A DNA stretch of 64,000 nucleotides, from positions 1 to 64,000 of the forward strand of contig NZ_CP034433.1 in the NCBI RefSeq assembly GCF_003952345.1, written 5' to 3'. The translations under genes and the position numbers were made by a program. Positions within the stretch are counted from its first letter, which is position 1, and each line of letters opens with the position of its first letter. Shown piece by piece: positions 53,050-60,610 of the stretch. Origin of the DNA: Iodobacter ciconiae. Its GTDB lineage: Bacteria > Pseudomonadota > Gammaproteobacteria > Burkholderiales > Chitinibacteraceae. Below the pieces are notes generated by a model that had not been told where the DNA came from, did no database searches, and saw nothing but the letters and a program-made list of their open reading frames with translations.

Positions 53050-54834
53050 CTAGTGATTTTCTTCAATCACTTTCAAAAAGTCATTGCCGTATTTTTCCAG
53101 CTTTCTATCGCCAATCCCTGAAACGCGGGACATTTCGTAATGGTCCCCGGGGCGTAATCTTACCATTTCTTTGAGAGTGGCATCGCCAAAGATGATATAG
53201 GCGGGCACGTTTTGCTCATCGGCCAATTCTTTGCGGCGGCGGCGCAGCGCTTGCCACAGCGCCTGATCGGAGCTTGCGACAAAGTCACTGCCTTTTTCAC
53301 CCTTGTAATTAAATTTTTCGGTGCGTTCGCGTAAAAACAGCGACGTTTCACCCTTGAGTAAGGGCCGCGCTGCATCAGTCAGCTCCAGGCCACCATGACC
53401 GGATTCATTCAGGCGGACTGCGCCACGGGCCAACAGCTGGCGAAATACGGCGCGCCAGCTGGACTCATCCACTTCTTTGCCGATGCCAAAGGTGGTGATG
53501 CGATCATGAAAATGCTCTTTTACCTTTGGGGTCGCCTTGCCCTGCAAAATATCCACCAGATGCCCAACGCCAAAGCGATTGCCGGTTCTGAAGATGCACG
53601 AAAGCGCTTTTCGGGCGGCTTCCGTCATTTCCACCAATTTGGGCGGGTTGATGCAATTATCGCAATTGCCGCAGGGCTGGCTTGCTTCACCAAAATAGCC
53701 CAGCAGCGTTTGGCGGCGGCAGGCGGTGGCCTCTACCAAGCCCAGCATCGCGTCGAGCTTGCGCCGCTCCACCAGCTTTTGCATATCGGGCGAGCCGGAA
53801 TTATCAATCATGCTATTGAGCAAAATTAAATCTTGCAGGCCATAAGCCAGCCAGGTGTTGGCTGGCAAGCCATCGCGCCCGGCACGGCCGGTTTCCTGAT
53901 AATAATTTTCTATGCTTTTGGGTAAATCAAGGTGGGCCACAAAGCGTACATCGGGCTTATCAATGCCCATGCCAAAGGCAATCGTCGCCACCATTACTAC
54001 GCCTTCCTGGCGAATAAATTGCTGCTGATTCTTGGTGCGCACGCTGACATCCAGCCCGGCGTGATAGGGCAGGGCGTTGATTTCCTTGGCTTTAAGCCAA
54101 GCGGCGGTGTCTTCAACTTTTTTACGGCTTAAGCAATACACAATACCCGAATCGCCCTCGTGCTCGCGGCGGATAAAGGTGAGCAGCTGATCGCGGGCGT
54201 TTTTTTTCTCCACCATGGCGTAGCGCAAATTGGGCCGATCAAAGCTGGAGACAAACTTTTGCGCGTCCTCTAAGCGCAGCCGTCCTATCATCTCGGTGCG
54301 CGTGGCGTGATCCGCCGTAGCGGTGAGGGCAATGCGCGGAATGCCGGGGAATTCATCGGCAAGTAAGGATAGCGCCAGATATTCCGGCCTGAAGTCATGG
54401 CCCCACTGCGATACGCAATGCGCCTCATCAATTGCAAACAGGCCAATATGCGCACGCTTGAGCAGCGCCATAAAGCGCGGCGTAACCAGCCGCTCTGGTG
54501 CCACATACAGCATCTTGAGCTGGCCATTAATAAACGCATTTTCTACATCGCGCGCCTCTTCCTGATTCAGGCTTGAATTCAAATAAGCTGCTGCAACACC
54601 CAGCTCTTTTAGTGCGTCCACCTGATCCTGCATCAGCGCAATCAGGGGGGACACCACTACGCCGCAGCCATCCCGCAGCAAGGCTGGGATCTGATAACAG
54701 AGCGATTTCCCCCCGCCAGTAGGCATCAAAACCAGCGCATCCCCACCCCCCGCCACATGGCTGACAATAGTTTCCTGCTCACCGCGAAAACTGCGGTAAC
54801 CAAAGACGTGTTCGAGGACTGAATGGGGGGACAT
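53050..54834 (-). CDS. recQ: ATP-dependent DNA helicase RecQ
   Basis: A 594-aa 3'-5' helicase for recombination repair and fork processing. It shows motif I TGGGKS at 39-44, DEAH at 136-139 within '[20 protein letters not shown]', motif VI '[11 protein letters not shown]', a zinc-binding Cys cluster ('[20 protein letters not shown]'), a winged-helix RQC domain and a C-terminal HRDC domain (about 515-594). ATG 54834 ([20 protein letters not shown]) is the conserved start. The frame stays open for 65 more codons through a repeat element, which is not real coding. Confidence 0.95.
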   Translation of the reverse strand: MSPHSVLEHVFGYRSFRGEQETIVSHVAGGGDALVLMPTGGGKSLCYQIPALLRDGCGVVVSPLIALMQDQVDALKELGVAAAYLNSSLNQEEARDVENAFINGQLKMLYVAPERLVTPRFMALLKRAHIGLFAIDEAHCVSQWGHDFRPEYLALSLLADEFPGIPRIALTATADHATRTEMIGRLRLEDAQKFVSSFDRPNLRYAMVEKKNARDQLLTFIRREHEGDSGIVYCLSRKKVEDTAAWLKAKEINALPYHAGLDVSVRTKNQQQFIRQEGVVMVATIAFGMGIDKPDVRFVAHLDLPKSIENYYQETGRAGRDGLPANTWLAYGLQDLILLNSMIDNSGSPDMQKLVERRKLDAMLGLVEATACRRQTLLGYFGEASQPCGNCDNCINPPKLVEMTEAARKALSCIFRTGNRFGVGHLVDILQGKATPKVKEHFHDRITTFGIGKEVDESSWRAVFRQLLARGAVRLNESGHGGLELTDAARPLLKGETSLFLRERTEKFNYKGEKGSDFVASSDQALWQALRRRRKELADEQNVPAYIIFGDATLKEMVRLRPGDHYEMSRVSGIGDRKLEKYGNDFLKVIEENH

Positions 54835-54934
54835 GGCGAATCTATCTATGCAGCAAAGCGGGGATTGTACCCCTCTGAGGGGTGAAGCTAAAACCTGGCG
54901 TGGTTTGGGGGAGGATTTACGTGGAAGATGTAGC

Positions 54935-55002
54935 GTAGGGCGCACTCGAAGCTCGAGCGTGCGCTGGGCGATAAAACCTACCCAGCTTCGAGTACGCCCT
55001 AG
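54935..55002. repeat. MITE-like repeat, copy A (68 bp)
   Basis: Ends gtagggcgcactcgaagct and agcttcgagtacgccctag form an almost perfect 19-bp terminal inverted repeat, with ggcgataaaacctaccc inside. It is related to the longer copy at 55989-56128 and lies upstream of recQ. Confidence 0.6.
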
Positions 55003-55077
55003 GTGCTTTAACTCACGATATTGAATCAAATTCGATTTACTAAACCAAAGTCGTTTCTATGCGTGGCCCGAAGCTGG
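55003..55077 (-). pseudogene. Duplicated 3' scrap of an isochorismatase-like gene
   Basis: The minus strand encodes '[11 protein letters not shown]' and then a stop, matching the C-terminus 'SFGPRVKAVLAEKIEFN' of the intact hydrolase at 56148-56684. Base similarity continues past the stop into the adjoining repeat. Only about 75 bp remain. It shows that the segment carrying the gene end and repeat was duplicated. Confidence 0.55.
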
Positions 55078-55172
55078 TGCTTGTTGCCGGATGAGCAAGG
55101 GTGAACTAATGTGTTTAGTTAAATATATGTTCTGTTAAATTAATAGTCGCTTTATTAGGCCTAAGTATATTT

Positions 55173-55886
55173 TTAAACTTGATGGGAAAATTCTTTATCC
55201 CATTCATCAATATTGAGCTGGAATGCACACAATGGGCGTAATTGGTTTATCAGCCATTCCCTATCAATTTGTACTGTATGTAGTGGATAGTTTTCCTCTT
55301 CTTCACTCTCTGTTTCAGCTTCATAATCCATAAAGGTAAGCCTGACAAAGTCATTGCATCCTTCTGCTCTTTCAGCACCAAAAATAACATTGTCATCATC
55401 GTTGTCATTATCAACCATTAAAACTGGCAGGGTTGCCGGTATGCCAGAGAATGAATTTAGCTGTGTTAATAACTCAGTGATTGTGCGTCCATCAACAGTT
55501 AATTCACATGTTTCATCTCCAAAATCAGCATGCTTTATAACGAGATCAATGTCCCAATATGGGTTTGAATGTTTGATAATTATTTGTTTGTTTTTTGGGA
55601 ATGATTCAATTGAATTTTTCAATGCTTGTAAATATTTTTCCCATTCATTATCAAAGCCGGAAAAATGATTTGTATTAATCGTAACCGATTGATATTTGTA
55701 ATCATGCGTATCGGTAGTGTTTTCATATTCAGGAGAAAAATTCAAGGGTGAGTCAAATATTTTTCGCGTTCTTAATCTGAACAAAAAGGGTTCTGTTAGC
55801 TTATATAACAGACCTACACGGCTACAAATCGCAATTTGATAATTTGGCGTTTGGCTGGGGGAAAATAGGATAGATGATTTAGACAC
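55173..55886 (-). CDS. Unrecognised acidic protein (237 aa)
   Basis: I cannot assign a family. The protein is soluble, acidic and AT-rich in coding. An N-terminal Arg/Phe-rich region is followed by 'LTVDGRTITELLTQLNSFSG' and 'TLPVLMVDNDNDDDNVIFGA'. This pattern (helix, then 'PVxxxDND') also occurs in small phage and plasmid proteins of unknown role. A run 'EAETESEEEENYP' forms a very acidic loop. There is no signal peptide. It lies exactly between two copies of a repeat-plus-gene-end duplication, which suggests it was brought in by recombination. The start ATG is supported by a GGAG-like site around 55895. Confidence 0.6.
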   Translation of the reverse strand: MSKSSILFSPSQTPNYQIAICSRVGLLYKLTEPFLFRLRTRKIFDSPLNFSPEYENTTDTHDYKYQSVTINTNHFSGFDNEWEKYLQALKNSIESFPKNKQIIIKHSNPYWDIDLVIKHADFGDETCELTVDGRTITELLTQLNSFSGIPATLPVLMVDNDNDDDNVIFGAERAEGCNDFVRLTFMDYEAETESEEEENYPLHTVQIDREWLINQLRPLCAFQLNIDEWDKEFSHQV

Positions 55887-55988
55887 GGATTTATTCTTGC
55901 TCCATATTAAATAGGTGAGCTTTAAAAACTAAGCAAACAATATTGCCTTTTTATCTTGTATGACAATTGTGCATGAAGCAAGTAGGGT

Positions 55989-56128
55989 GTAGGGCGCACT
56001 CGACGCTTGAACGTACGACGGTTTTTTGTCGCTCAGCGATAAGCGCAGTGCGCCGTGTGGAAATTGTGATATGTGTGTGGCGTACTGTGCAGGGCGATAA
56101 AGCCCGCCCTGCTTCGAGCACGCCCTAC
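55989..56128. repeat. MITE-like repeat, copy B (140 bp)
   Basis: Ends gtagggcgcactcgacgc and gcttcgagcacgccctac form the same terminal inverted repeat as copy A, with a longer middle that includes gggcgataaagcccgccct. It lies just downstream of the isochorismatase-fold gene. Confidence 0.6.
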
Positions 56129-56147
56129 AAGATTTAACTTACGGTAT

Positions 56148-56684
56148 TTAATTAAATTCAATTTTCTCCGCCAAAACCGCTTTAACCCGTGGCCCGAAGC
56201 TGGATAGATTTGAAAGCGTGATATTGTGGTGCGCGGCAATTTGTGTGGCAGACAATACATCGTTGTCCAGGGTGGAATGCCCGTCGGCAATCAGCGTTAC
56301 CGGGTAGCCCAGGGCCAGGGTGCGGCGGACGGTGGTGTCCACGCAAAATTCGCTTTGCAGGCCGCAGATAATCAAATGCTCTGCGCCCAAGTCTTTAAGC
56401 AGGGCGTGCAGATTGGTATTATGAAATGAATCCGATGCCGTTTTTCTGATAAATAAATCATTCGGCCGTGCTTGCAAACCCGCAGCCAGCTGCCAGCCAT
56501 CTGTGCCGTATTCAAGCGGGCCATCATTTTCTTCGTGCTGGATATAGATAACCGGCACTTTATTCTGGCGCGCTAATTGGGCCACTGAATTAATCCGGCT
56601 AATCACTTGCGCAGTTTCAAAGGCGGCATATTCGCCACTGCAGAGGGCTTCCTGCACATCAATAATCAGCATTGCGGTTTTCAT
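56148..56684 (-). CDS. Isochorismatase-family cysteine hydrolase
   Basis: A 178-aa hydrolase with the complete catalytic triad of the isochorismatase superfamily: Asp9 ('LIIDVQEAL'), Lys81 ('FIRKTASDSF') and Cys114 ('GLQSEFCVDTT'). Members hydrolyse isochorismate, nicotinamide, N-carbamoyl compounds or ureido acids. The sequence context gives no substrate, and nothing suggests siderophore synthesis nearby. Part of its 3' end is duplicated at 55003-55077. The gene is followed by repeat copy B. Confidence 0.88.
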   Translation of the reverse strand: MKTAMLIIDVQEALCSGEYAAFETAQVISRINSVAQLARQNKVPVIYIQHEENDGPLEYGTDGWQLAAGLQARPNDLFIRKTASDSFHNTNLHALLKDLGAEHLIICGLQSEFCVDTTVRRTLALGYPVTLIADGHSTLDNDVLSATQIAAHHNITLSNLSSFGPRVKAVLAEKIEFN

Positions 56685-56927
56685 AGTGGCCTTGTGGCGA
56701 AAATAATTTGAAAGAGATATCGCTTTAATTCATTGTTTTTAGCGATTTTAAATTAAGTATGGTGGCTTGGGTTAAGGTTTTATTCGTTTTGGTCTTTTAA
56801 AATGTTTCGCCGTTTCACTGCCTGAAAAACACATCCAAACTCCATGCCTGATCAGCATGAAAAAAGGCCATCCCATTGAACTGCACCCCAAAAGTTGGAC
56901 ACCCGTCCATATTTTTGGGGTGTTTTT

Positions 56928-57458
56928 ATGTCCAAGTACACAACGCAATTCAAGCTTTCTGTCGTTCAGCAATATTTAACGGGCGAAGAAGGTATTAAAA
57001 CGATTACTAACCAATATGGCATCGAGCAGGCCATGTTTCGTCGCTGGGTGAGGTCGTTTCGCCAGCATGGTGAATCGGGTTTAGCCCCCAAATACAGTCA
57101 TTACGATGCCGTGTTCAAACTCTCCGTGCTCCAGCACATGTGGGACAATCATCTTTCCCAGCAGGAAACTACCGCTTATTTTGATATTCGTAGCCCCACT
57201 TGTTTGAGCCAATGGAGCACGCAGTATTGCGCAGGCGGAATTGCTGCCCTTGAATCTGCGCCTAAAGGTCGAAAGAAATCACCCATGCCCGTTGCCGAAA
57301 ATAACACTGCTCCCCTGCCGATTGATGATGAAACCCGTAGCCGTGAAGAACTCATTGCAGAAGTCAAACGCCTCCGTTTAGAGGTGGCCTACATAAAAAA
57401 GTACAATGCCTTAGTTCAAGCCAAAGCCCAATCGGCACAGCAGAAACAGCACAAATAG
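56928..57458 (+). CDS. IS3-family OrfA (helix-turn-helix DNA-binding protein)
   Basis: A 176-aa protein with two helix-turn-helix units (about 5-50 'FKLSVVQQYLTGEEGIKTI' and 65-110) and a C-terminal leucine-zipper-like helix ('REELIAEVKRLRLEVAYIKK') that mediates assembly. ATG 56928 is preferred over upstream codons inside the inverted-repeat region. It ends one base into the start of OrfB. The slippery AAAAAAG at 57395-57401 lies in the zipper codons and would feed ribosomes into OrfB. Confidence 0.88.
   Translation: MSKYTTQFKLSVVQQYLTGEEGIKTITNQYGIEQAMFRRWVRSFRQHGESGLAPKYSHYDAVFKLSVLQHMWDNHLSQQETTAYFDIRSPTCLSQWSTQYCAGGIAALESAPKGRKKSPMPVAENNTAPLPIDDETRSREELIAEVKRLRLEVAYIKKYNALVQAKAQSAQQKQHK
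57395..57401 (+). promoter_or_regulatory. Programmed -1 frameshift site (A6G)
   Basis: AAAAAAG in the phase A-AAA-AAG of orfA. After a -1 shift the frame is open all the way into orfB with no stop, giving the OrfAB transposase as in IS150-type elements. Confidence 0.75.
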
Positions 57459-58294
57459 TGCTTGAATTAAGGCCGCAGTTTCCCTTGGCTGATTTGTTGA
57501 AACAAGCCGAGTTGCCGCGTAGCACCTTCTATTACCAGAAGCAGGCTTTGGCGGTGAGCGACAAGTATCAAAACGTCAAAACACAGCTTACAGCGCTGTT
57601 TGCAGAGCATAAAGGGCGCTACGGCTACCGGCGCATCATGCTGGCGCTGCGTAATAAGGGCGAATGGCTTAATCACAAAACGGTGCAGCGTTTAATGCAA
57701 GAGCTGGGTTTGAAGTCGTGCGTTCGGCCTAAAAAGTACCGTTCATACAAGGGTGAATGCGGCAAAATCGCGCCAAATATATTGCAGCGACAATTTAGTG
57801 CAGATAAGCCGAATCAGAAATGGGTAACCGATGTGACTGAATTTAACGTACAGGGAGAAAAGCTCTATCTGTCGCCAGTTTTGGATTTATACAATGGAGA
57901 AATTATCGCTTTTGAAATGGCGCGCCGCCCAGTATTTGCGCTGGTCAGTCAAATGCTAAAGAAAGCGATCGTTAAGCTGAGCCCGGATGAAAAACCACTA
58001 CTGCATTCGGATCAGGGTTGGCAGTGTCAAATGGCAAAGTATCGGCAGCAATTGGCAGGAAAAGGACTGGTACAAAGTATGTCAAGAAAGGGCAATTGCC
58101 ACGATAATGCAACGATGGAAAGCTTCTTTGGTACGTTGAAGTCAGAGTTTTTCTACCAGGAAAAATTCACTAGTATTGAGCAACTGGAGCAAGGCATCGT
58201 GGACTACATTCATTACTATAACCACGACCGAATCAAGTTGAAGTTAAAAGGGCTGAGTCCTGTTCAATATAGAACCCAGCCCTTGAGCACCTAG
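57458..58294 (+). CDS. IS3-family OrfB (DDE transposase catalytic part)
   Basis: A 278-aa integrase-core protein. The DDE triad is complete: Asp in 'WVTDVTEF' (about 123), Asp in 'LLHSDQGWQ' (about 184) and Glu in 'NATMESFFGTLK' (about 220). The upstream HTH_21 segment 'HKGRYGYRRIMLAL' is also typical. A GTG at 57458 could start it alone, but -1 frameshifting from orfA is the usual route. Confidence 0.92.
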   Translation: MLELRPQFPLADLLKQAELPRSTFYYQKQALAVSDKYQNVKTQLTALFAEHKGRYGYRRIMLALRNKGEWLNHKTVQRLMQELGLKSCVRPKKYRSYKGECGKIAPNILQRQFSADKPNQKWVTDVTEFNVQGEKLYLSPVLDLYNGEIIAFEMARRPVFALVSQMLKKAIVKLSPDEKPLLHSDQGWQCQMAKYRQQLAGKGLVQSMSRKGNCHDNATMESFFGTLKSEFFYQEKFTSIEQLEQGIVDYIHYYNHDRIKLKLKGLSPVQYRTQPLST

Positions 58295-58372
58295 CTTTTA
58301 TACTGTCCAACTAATTGGGGTCAGTTCACCATCGGGTTGGCCTTTTGTTGATTTACAGCTTATTTAATTGGC

Positions 58373-59833
58373 TTACTTAATTTCAGCCTCAGCAATCCCG
58401 AGGCGAGTAGCTAATCCCAGGCCGTAAGCCGGATCGGCTTTGTAGCAGTGGCGCAGCTGGCGCACCTGGATTTCTTTTACTGTGACCTGGCTGAGTGCGC
58501 CGGCCATATTGTCCAGCAGGCGTTCTTGCCCGTCTTTGCCGATTAAGCGGAACAGGTTACCGGCCTGGATGAAATCATCAGGCTGATCTTGCAGCGGGTT
58601 GTAACGATCAGCGCTGCCATGAATTGTCAAAGGCGGTTCGGCTGCAGATGGGTCTTCAATGGGGCCGCCAAAGCTGTTTGGCTCGTAGCTTGGATAGGCG
58701 CTGCCATTATAATTGCCCATTTGCATCTGCCCGTCACGGTGGTAATTGTGGAATGGGCATTTTGGCGCATTTACCGGCAGATGACCATGGTTAACACCAA
58801 GGCGGTAGCGCTGTGCGTCACCATAAGCAAATAAGCGGCCTTGTAACATTTTATCTGGCGAGAAGCCGATGCCGGGTACTACATTGGCCGGGTTATGTGC
58901 TGATTGCTCTACATCGGCGTGGTAATTGTCTGCATTGCGGTTTAGCTCCAGTATGCCCACTTCATGCAGAGGGAAATCACCGTGTGGCCATACTTTGGTC
59001 AGATCAAAAGGATTGATCGCGTAGTTATCTGCTTCGGCTTCTGTCATCAGCTGGACACACATTTTCCAGCGCGGGAAATCACCATTCTCGATACTATTAT
59101 ACAGATCGCGCTGGGAGCTTTCTCTGTCGTTAGCGATCACGGCTGCAGCTTCTTCATTACTGTAGTTGGCGATGCCTTGCATGCTTTTAAAGTGAAACTT
59201 CACCCAGGTGCGTTTGTTGTCGGCAGAAATCAGGCTGAATGTGTGGCTGCCAAAGCCGTGCATCTGACGGTAGTTTTTAGGCAGGCCGCGATCACTCATC
59301 ACAATGGTAATTTGGTGCAGCGCTTCGGGCAGGCTGGAGAAAAAATCCCACTGCGAGTTTGCATTAAACATATTGGTGCGCGGATCGCGTTTCACCACAT
59401 GGTTCAGATCAGGAAATTTGAGTGGATCGCGTAAAAAGAACACCGGTGTGTTATTACCGACTACATCCCAATTGCCTTCTTCTGTATAGAATTTAATCGA
59501 AAAACCACGGATATCCCGTTCGGCATCTGCCGCACCACGCTCACCGGCTACAGTAGAAAAGCGCATAAATAAAGGCGTTTTCTTGCCTACTTCAGAGAAA
59601 ACTTTAGCTTTGCTGTATTTGCTGATGTCGTGGGTTACTGTAAATGTTCCGTAAGCTCCTGAGCCTTTTGCGTGCATTCTGCGCTCTGGAATCACTTCAC
59701 GGTTAAAGTGTGCCATTTTTTCCATATACCAGACATCCTGCATCAGCATCGGGCCGCGCGGGCCTGCGGTAAGAGCGTGCTGGTTGTCGCTGACGGGTGC
59801 ACCGGCTTGGGTGGTGAGTTTTTTCGATGTCAT
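58373..59833 (-). CDS. katA: Haem catalase (KatA type)
   Basis: A 486-aa monofunctional small-subunit catalase that breaks down hydrogen peroxide. Catalytic His54 ('[10 protein letters not shown]'), Asn127 ('VVGNNTPVF') and proximal haem Tyr337 ('[14 protein letters not shown]') sit at the same numbers as in Proteus mirabilis catalase. The length is normal for clade 3 enzymes. There is an AAGGAAG site six bases before the start. A 21-codon open frame with its own strong site precedes it. Its terminator has been split by an IS3-family element, so readthrough into the element is possible. Confidence 0.95.
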   Translation of the reverse strand: MTSKKLTTQAGAPVSDNQHALTAGPRGPMLMQDVWYMEKMAHFNREVIPERRMHAKGSGAYGTFTVTHDISKYSKAKVFSEVGKKTPLFMRFSTVAGERGAADAERDIRGFSIKFYTEEGNWDVVGNNTPVFFLRDPLKFPDLNHVVKRDPRTNMFNANSQWDFFSSLPEALHQITIVMSDRGLPKNYRQMHGFGSHTFSLISADNKRTWVKFHFKSMQGIANYSNEEAAAVIANDRESSQRDLYNSIENGDFPRWKMCVQLMTEAEADNYAINPFDLTKVWPHGDFPLHEVGILELNRNADNYHADVEQSAHNPANVVPGIGFSPDKMLQGRLFAYGDAQRYRLGVNHGHLPVNAPKCPFHNYHRDGQMQMGNYNGSAYPSYEPNSFGGPIEDPSAAEPPLTIHGSADRYNPLQDQPDDFIQAGNLFRLIGKDGQERLLDNMAGALSQVTVKEIQVRQLRHCYKADPAYGLGLATRLGIAEAEIK

Positions 59834-59860
59834 GATTTTCTTCCTTTGCTTAGATTGAGA

Positions 59861-59926
59861 TCACTGCATCCAGACCAGGCTGGCAAGCAGCTCGCAAAAG
59901 AGTTCCCCGAGTGTGGCTTGCTGCAT
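59861..59926 (-). CDS. Possible 21-aa leader peptide upstream of katA
   Basis: ATG 59926 has AAGGAG five bases upstream, a better ribosome site than most genes here. The frame reads MQQATLGELFCELLASLVW, two more residues, then TGA at 59861-59863. The katA start is only 27 bp further. The peptide has one Cys and an amphipathic helix pattern. I infer a translated upstream frame in the katA leader, perhaps regulatory; no homolog is known to me. Confidence 0.45.
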   Translation of the reverse strand: MQQATLGELFCELLASLVWMQ

Positions 59927-60610
59927 GGTGGCTCCTTGTTGAAACCAATTATGGTTTTTTGCGATAGTTAAAACAAATTGATTATTTAAATGCGATTGAT
60001 AGTTTTTATCAAAAGAGTAACTGTGCCCGTATCACTTTTAACTAAGTTGTGGCAAATGGCAGATGAGCCTGACAGACGGCAGGGGCTTCAGACAGAGCCC
60101 TGCAGGTAATGCCATTTTAGGGAAAAAGCCTCAGTTCTTAGTTTAGAAAACAGGCTTTTTATGAGCACCGGTTAACTTTACCGTAAATTCTTTGTTTAAC
60201 GGTAGCCCGCTACTCAAAAAAATATTGCTTGAGCTCAATTAAAACTTCAAAAAATATCACCTATTTAGTGTCAACTCAGAATCTGTTGATATTTGATTCG
60301 CAGCTGAGCCGAGTCGAACAACAGCCAAGCATAGGGTGTGCAAAGTGTAATTGATTGTAATTACCAAGACACATAGTGCAGTAAAGGCTGTTTTTGGCTT
60401 AGCTCTGAAGTGGTTCTCTCAACATAACTGATGGTTGAATGTCAATAGGTGTCGCCGTTTGGGGGCGTTTTATATCCTGTATTGCTACAAACACCAATGT
60501 CATATATTAATCGTGCTTGATAATATTATGAATATCTAATGTACCTGCTCGCCTCCGTTCTTGCCAGCTGGAGTGAATGATGCAGTTTTTAATGAGGTAT
60601 TTATCTTTTG
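59927..60610. other. Intergenic region between divergent katA and impA
   Basis: About 680 bp. It contains the katA promoter region (AT-rich, 59940-60020) and an isolated hairpin gcagggg/ccctgc around 60080-60105. A terminator-like structure at 60123-60160 belongs to neither flanking gene. No protein gene is seen; a small RNA gene is possible. Confidence 0.35.
60123..60160. terminator. Orphan intrinsic-terminator-like hairpin
   Basis: Arms aaaaagcct (60123-60131) and aggcttttt (60152-60160) with T-runs on both strands. It lies 200 bp from the nearest gene start on either side, where both genes read away from it. Confidence 0.55.

Larger units (their letters stand above)
56877..58328 (+). mobile_element. 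IS3-family insertion sequence, IS150-like (1452 bp)
   Basis: Imperfect 25-bp terminal inverted repeats: the left begins TGAACTGCACCCCAAAAGTT and the right, reversed, begins TGAACTGACCCCAATTAGTT. The flanks carry a CCAT target duplication (56873-56876 and 58329-58332). Two overlapping frames, orfA and orfB, are joined by an A6G slippery site. All parts are intact, so it may be active. Confidence 0.93.
56862..58346 (-). terminator. katA intrinsic terminator split by an IS3-family element
   Basis: Left arm aaaaggccatccc (56862-56874) and right arm gggttggcctttt (58334-58346) are complementary with one mismatch. On the minus strand they are followed by TTTTTT (56860-56865). Removing the element and one CCAT copy leaves a 13-bp stem with a three-base loop, 27 bp past the katA stop: a standard terminator. 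The insertion site is the loop. Confidence 0.7.

Noticed and set aside
54835..55029. 65-codon N-terminal extension of RecQ
   Set aside because: It runs through a MITE-like repeat and gene scrap and precedes the conserved RecQ start, so it is not real coding.
59940..60020. OxyR binding site upstream of katA
   Set aside because: Two ATAG elements occur, but their spacing does not fit the four-part OxyR pattern with seven-base gaps.
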